DNA of 64,000 nucleotides from assembly GCA_040218615.1 (NCBI GenBank), contig JAVJRC010000009.1:248001-312000 (forward strand). The letters are read 5' to 3'. Shown one piece after another: positions 62,290 to 64,000 of the stretch. Both the position numbers and the translations under genes were made by a program. A model generated the notes under the pieces. It ran no database searches, was not told the origin of the DNA, and worked only from the letters and a program-made list of their open reading frames with translations. How positions within the stretch are numbered: position 1 is the stretch's first letter; each line of letters opens with the position of its first letter. This DNA is from UBA9145 sp040218615 (GTDB lineage Bacteria; Pseudomonadota; Gammaproteobacteria; Pseudomonadales; Pseudohongiellaceae).

Positions 62290-62318
62290 ATGTCTGGAAT
62301 TCAGGTTAGGCTGTGTCC

Positions 62319-64000
62319 ATGAATACCCGGACTTCTATAGTTTTCAAATCGATTCTGCTTTGTTTGTCATTGGCCATGGCTGCCCCGGTGCTGGCCAGTT
62401 GTCCGCAAGGTGTCATATTCAGTGGCGGACTCTCCAACAATTCCGGTGCTGATTTTGTCGCCGAAGCCGGTGCTGCTGAATCCATATTTATCGGTGGTTC
62501 CCTGTGCCCCCAGCCCGAGCATGTGGGCATGACAGCAGATATCCTGGTGGGAGTAGAAGTGGGTAGCGAACTGCTTGTTGTCGACAGCAACGGACAATTG
62601 CAGGCTTTCAATCCCGAGCAAATTCCAGCCTTTCGAAATACTGTTGTGCTTGATTCGAGTAATACTGTAGAGGTTTTCCAGGGTGTGGCGGGACAAGCCT
62701 ATTCTGCAGTGAATCTGTACGTCGCCTATCGACTCGGCGAATCCGTTTATCTGGATGGCTCGCCAAGAACCTTTTCCATTGACGCCGAGCCCACACTCCA
62801 TGCATTGAGAGTCAACCCCTTGCCCGGCAGCACATCAATCGACGGCGATACTTTCTCCATTGAATTTGACCGTCCACTCGATCCAGGCTCACTCCAGAAT
62901 TCAGATCTGAAAATGTTTGGTCGTTGGACAGGGGTTATCAACCCTTCATTGACGCTTTCACCATCTCAGCAGAGCATCGATGTCTCGGTAGATCAGACTC
63001 TCTCGGCCGGCGAGGTAATCGCCCTGAGCTTGCCTGCCGGATCGATTCAGGCAGCCGATGGCAGTCAGTTTGGCAAAGGGCTGAGTTGGACCCACTGGAT
63101 CAGGACAGGCTTCGCAGACTTGAATTTTACGGAGATCGCCCAGGTGTCGGCTCGCGAAGCGGGTTCCCAGGAACAGATCCAGACCTACGGTGCCTACGCG
63201 GGCGACCTGAACGAAGATGGCTGGTCTGATTTTGTCGTGCCCAATGAAATCACCAACGACCTGCGTATCTTTCTCAATGATGGTGCCGGTAATTACGATG
63301 ATTTCACCATCGTGCCTATAGACGGCGCTGACAGACCAAGCCCTAATGAGGGTGCCGATCTGGATGGTGATGGCGATATCGATTTTGTCGTTGGCAGTGC
63401 TGCCGGCAATAGGGTTCATGTTTTTCATGGCGATGGTACAGGCACGCTCAGCCAGACCCAGAACCTGGTGGCGGGAGAGCGCGTCCGTGGCGTCTGTCTG
63501 CTGGACTTCGAAAACGATGGTGACCAGGACATCCTGGCGGCTACCTATGCCGGTAATCGGGTGGCGCTTTTTACCAACGATGGCACTGGCACGTTTTCCA
63601 GTGCGTTTACCTTCGATGTGGCCAACGGCGAGTGGTCCTGTGCCGCTGCCGATATGAACGGGGATGGCCTGACCGACGCGGTTATTGGCACCCGGATCAG
63701 TGATGAGCTGGTAACCCTGATCTCAAATGGTGATGGCACGTTTACCCAGGCGTTTTCCGTAGCCGCAGCAGGGGATCCCTGGATGTTGGCTGCCGGTGAC
63801 ATGGACCGTGACGGCAATGCCGATATCGTCGCCGTCAACGCACAGGAGAAGACCTTGACGGTTGCATTGGGGAACGGCGCTGGAGCGCTTTCTCCTCCGG
63901 TGAGTTACTCAACAGCCGAGAACAATGCGGGATTTCCACTGGCAGTGGATCTGGGTGACCTGGACGGGGATGGCGACCTGGATGTGGTGACTTCAGATTT
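62319..64000 (+). CDS. Exported VCBS/FG-GAP repeat protein, partial
   Basis: The frame is open from ATG 62319 to the window end, so at least 560 residues are present and the C-terminus is outside. A signal peptide (SILLCLSLAMAAPVLA) comes first. An N-terminal beta-rich region follows, then a domain with TFSIEFDRPLDPGSLQ that resembles SbsA/Big_5-type Ig-like domains. From about residue 290 there are at least six FG-GAP/VCBS units with calcium-loop cores: GDLNEDGWSDFVV, ADLDGDGDIDFVV, LDFENDGDQDIL, ADMNGDGLTDAVI, GDMDRDGNADIV and GDLDGDGDLDVV. Probably a secreted or surface beta-propeller adhesin or enzyme-associated protein. Confidence 0.88.
   Translation, partial: MNTRTSIVFKSILLCLSLAMAAPVLASCPQGVIFSGGLSNNSGADFVAEAGAAESIFIGGSLCPQPEHVGMTADILVGVEVGSELLVVDSNGQLQAFNPEQIPAFRNTVVLDSSNTVEVFQGVAGQAYSAVNLYVAYRLGESVYLDGSPRTFSIDAEPTLHALRVNPLPGSTSIDGDTFSIEFDRPLDPGSLQNSDLKMFGRWTGVINPSLTLSPSQQSIDVSVDQTLSAGEVIALSLPAGSIQAADGSQFGKGLSWTHWIRTGFADLNFTEIAQVSAREAGSQEQIQTYGAYAGDLNEDGWSDFVVPNEITNDLRIFLNDGAGNYDDFTIVPIDGADRPSPNEGADLDGDGDIDFVVGSAAGNRVHVFHGDGTGTLSQTQNLVAGERVRGVCLLDFENDGDQDILAATYAGNRVALFTNDGTGTFSSAFTFDVANGEWSCAAADMNGDGLTDAVIGTRISDELVTLISNGDGTFTQAFSVAAAGDPWMLAAGDMDRDGNADIVAVNAQEKTLTVALGNGAGALSPPVSYSTAENNAGFPLAVDLGDLDGDGDLDVVTSD

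Noticed and set aside
1..64000. CRISPR array, tRNA or rRNA genes
   Set aside because: No regularly spaced repeat-spacer unit, cloverleaf-like region or rRNA-like sequence was found by reading both strands; a covariance-model scan would be the decisive check.

Overview
The window looks like chromosome from a free-living, probably marine, Gammaproteobacterium. The evidence is the two-subunit pyruvate carboxylase, LptF/LptG, TrmO, a YcaQ-type glycosylase, a DUF1631 protein, a ModE/ModBC locus, a type IV pilin, and many exported proteins of families common in oligotrophic marine lineages. The genus cannot be fixed from sequence reading alone. Coding density is high. I see no rRNA, tRNA, CRISPR array, integrase or prophage genes.

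Layout. 1-5.5 kb: end of a CaiB/BaiF CoA-transferase, an exported protein of an unnamed family, TrmO, a serine-hydrolase lipoprotein, a gamma-carbonic-anhydrase-like protein and an NHL propeller protein, ending in a terminator and two copies of a perfect 24-bp palindrome. 5.5-12.2 kb: pyruvate carboxylase subunits, an MscS channel, a 2TM protein and a YcaQ-like glycosylase. 12.3-22.5 kb: an M1 metallopeptidase with a DUF6702-like partner, then LptF, LptG, an LPS-kinase/glycosidase-like fusion, a membrane protein and NAD-malic enzyme. 22.5-32.6 kb: a bestrophin-like protein, a nested inverted repeat, a CotH-like exported protein overlapping a PPP-type phosphatase, a DUF1080 protein, a second copy of the exported family, AraC/GyrI, LysE, an ASCH-like protein, DUF488 and a membrane PAS protein.

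32.7-37.1 kb is a molybdate locus: a ModE-type operator in front of modB-modC, converging on a yeeE/yedE-modE pair, with no modA. 37.2-41.0 kb holds a lone type IV pilin gene, an AT-rich HTH-STAND-TPR ATPase (the best candidate here for an undescribed signalling or defence gene) and an exported cupin. 41.3-49.3 kb is an exported redox/copper region: a Met/His-rich protein, two small exported proteins, three tandem paralogues that each join a CxxCH cytochrome-like segment to a PHM/DBH-like type II copper monooxygenase fold, and a partner exported protein. 49.7-60.2 kb: MFS transporter, serine hydrolase, acyltransferase, DUF1631, thioesterase, protein kinase, amidohydrolase and a 3-hydroxyisobutyrate-dehydrogenase-family enzyme. 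60.2-64 kb: two more members of the exported family and a VCBS/FG-GAP repeat protein that runs off the window.

The most unusual items are the triplicated cytochrome-copper monooxygenase genes, the STAND ATPase, the four-member exported family, the LPS-kinase/glycosidase fusion next to lptFG, and the palindromic repeats.
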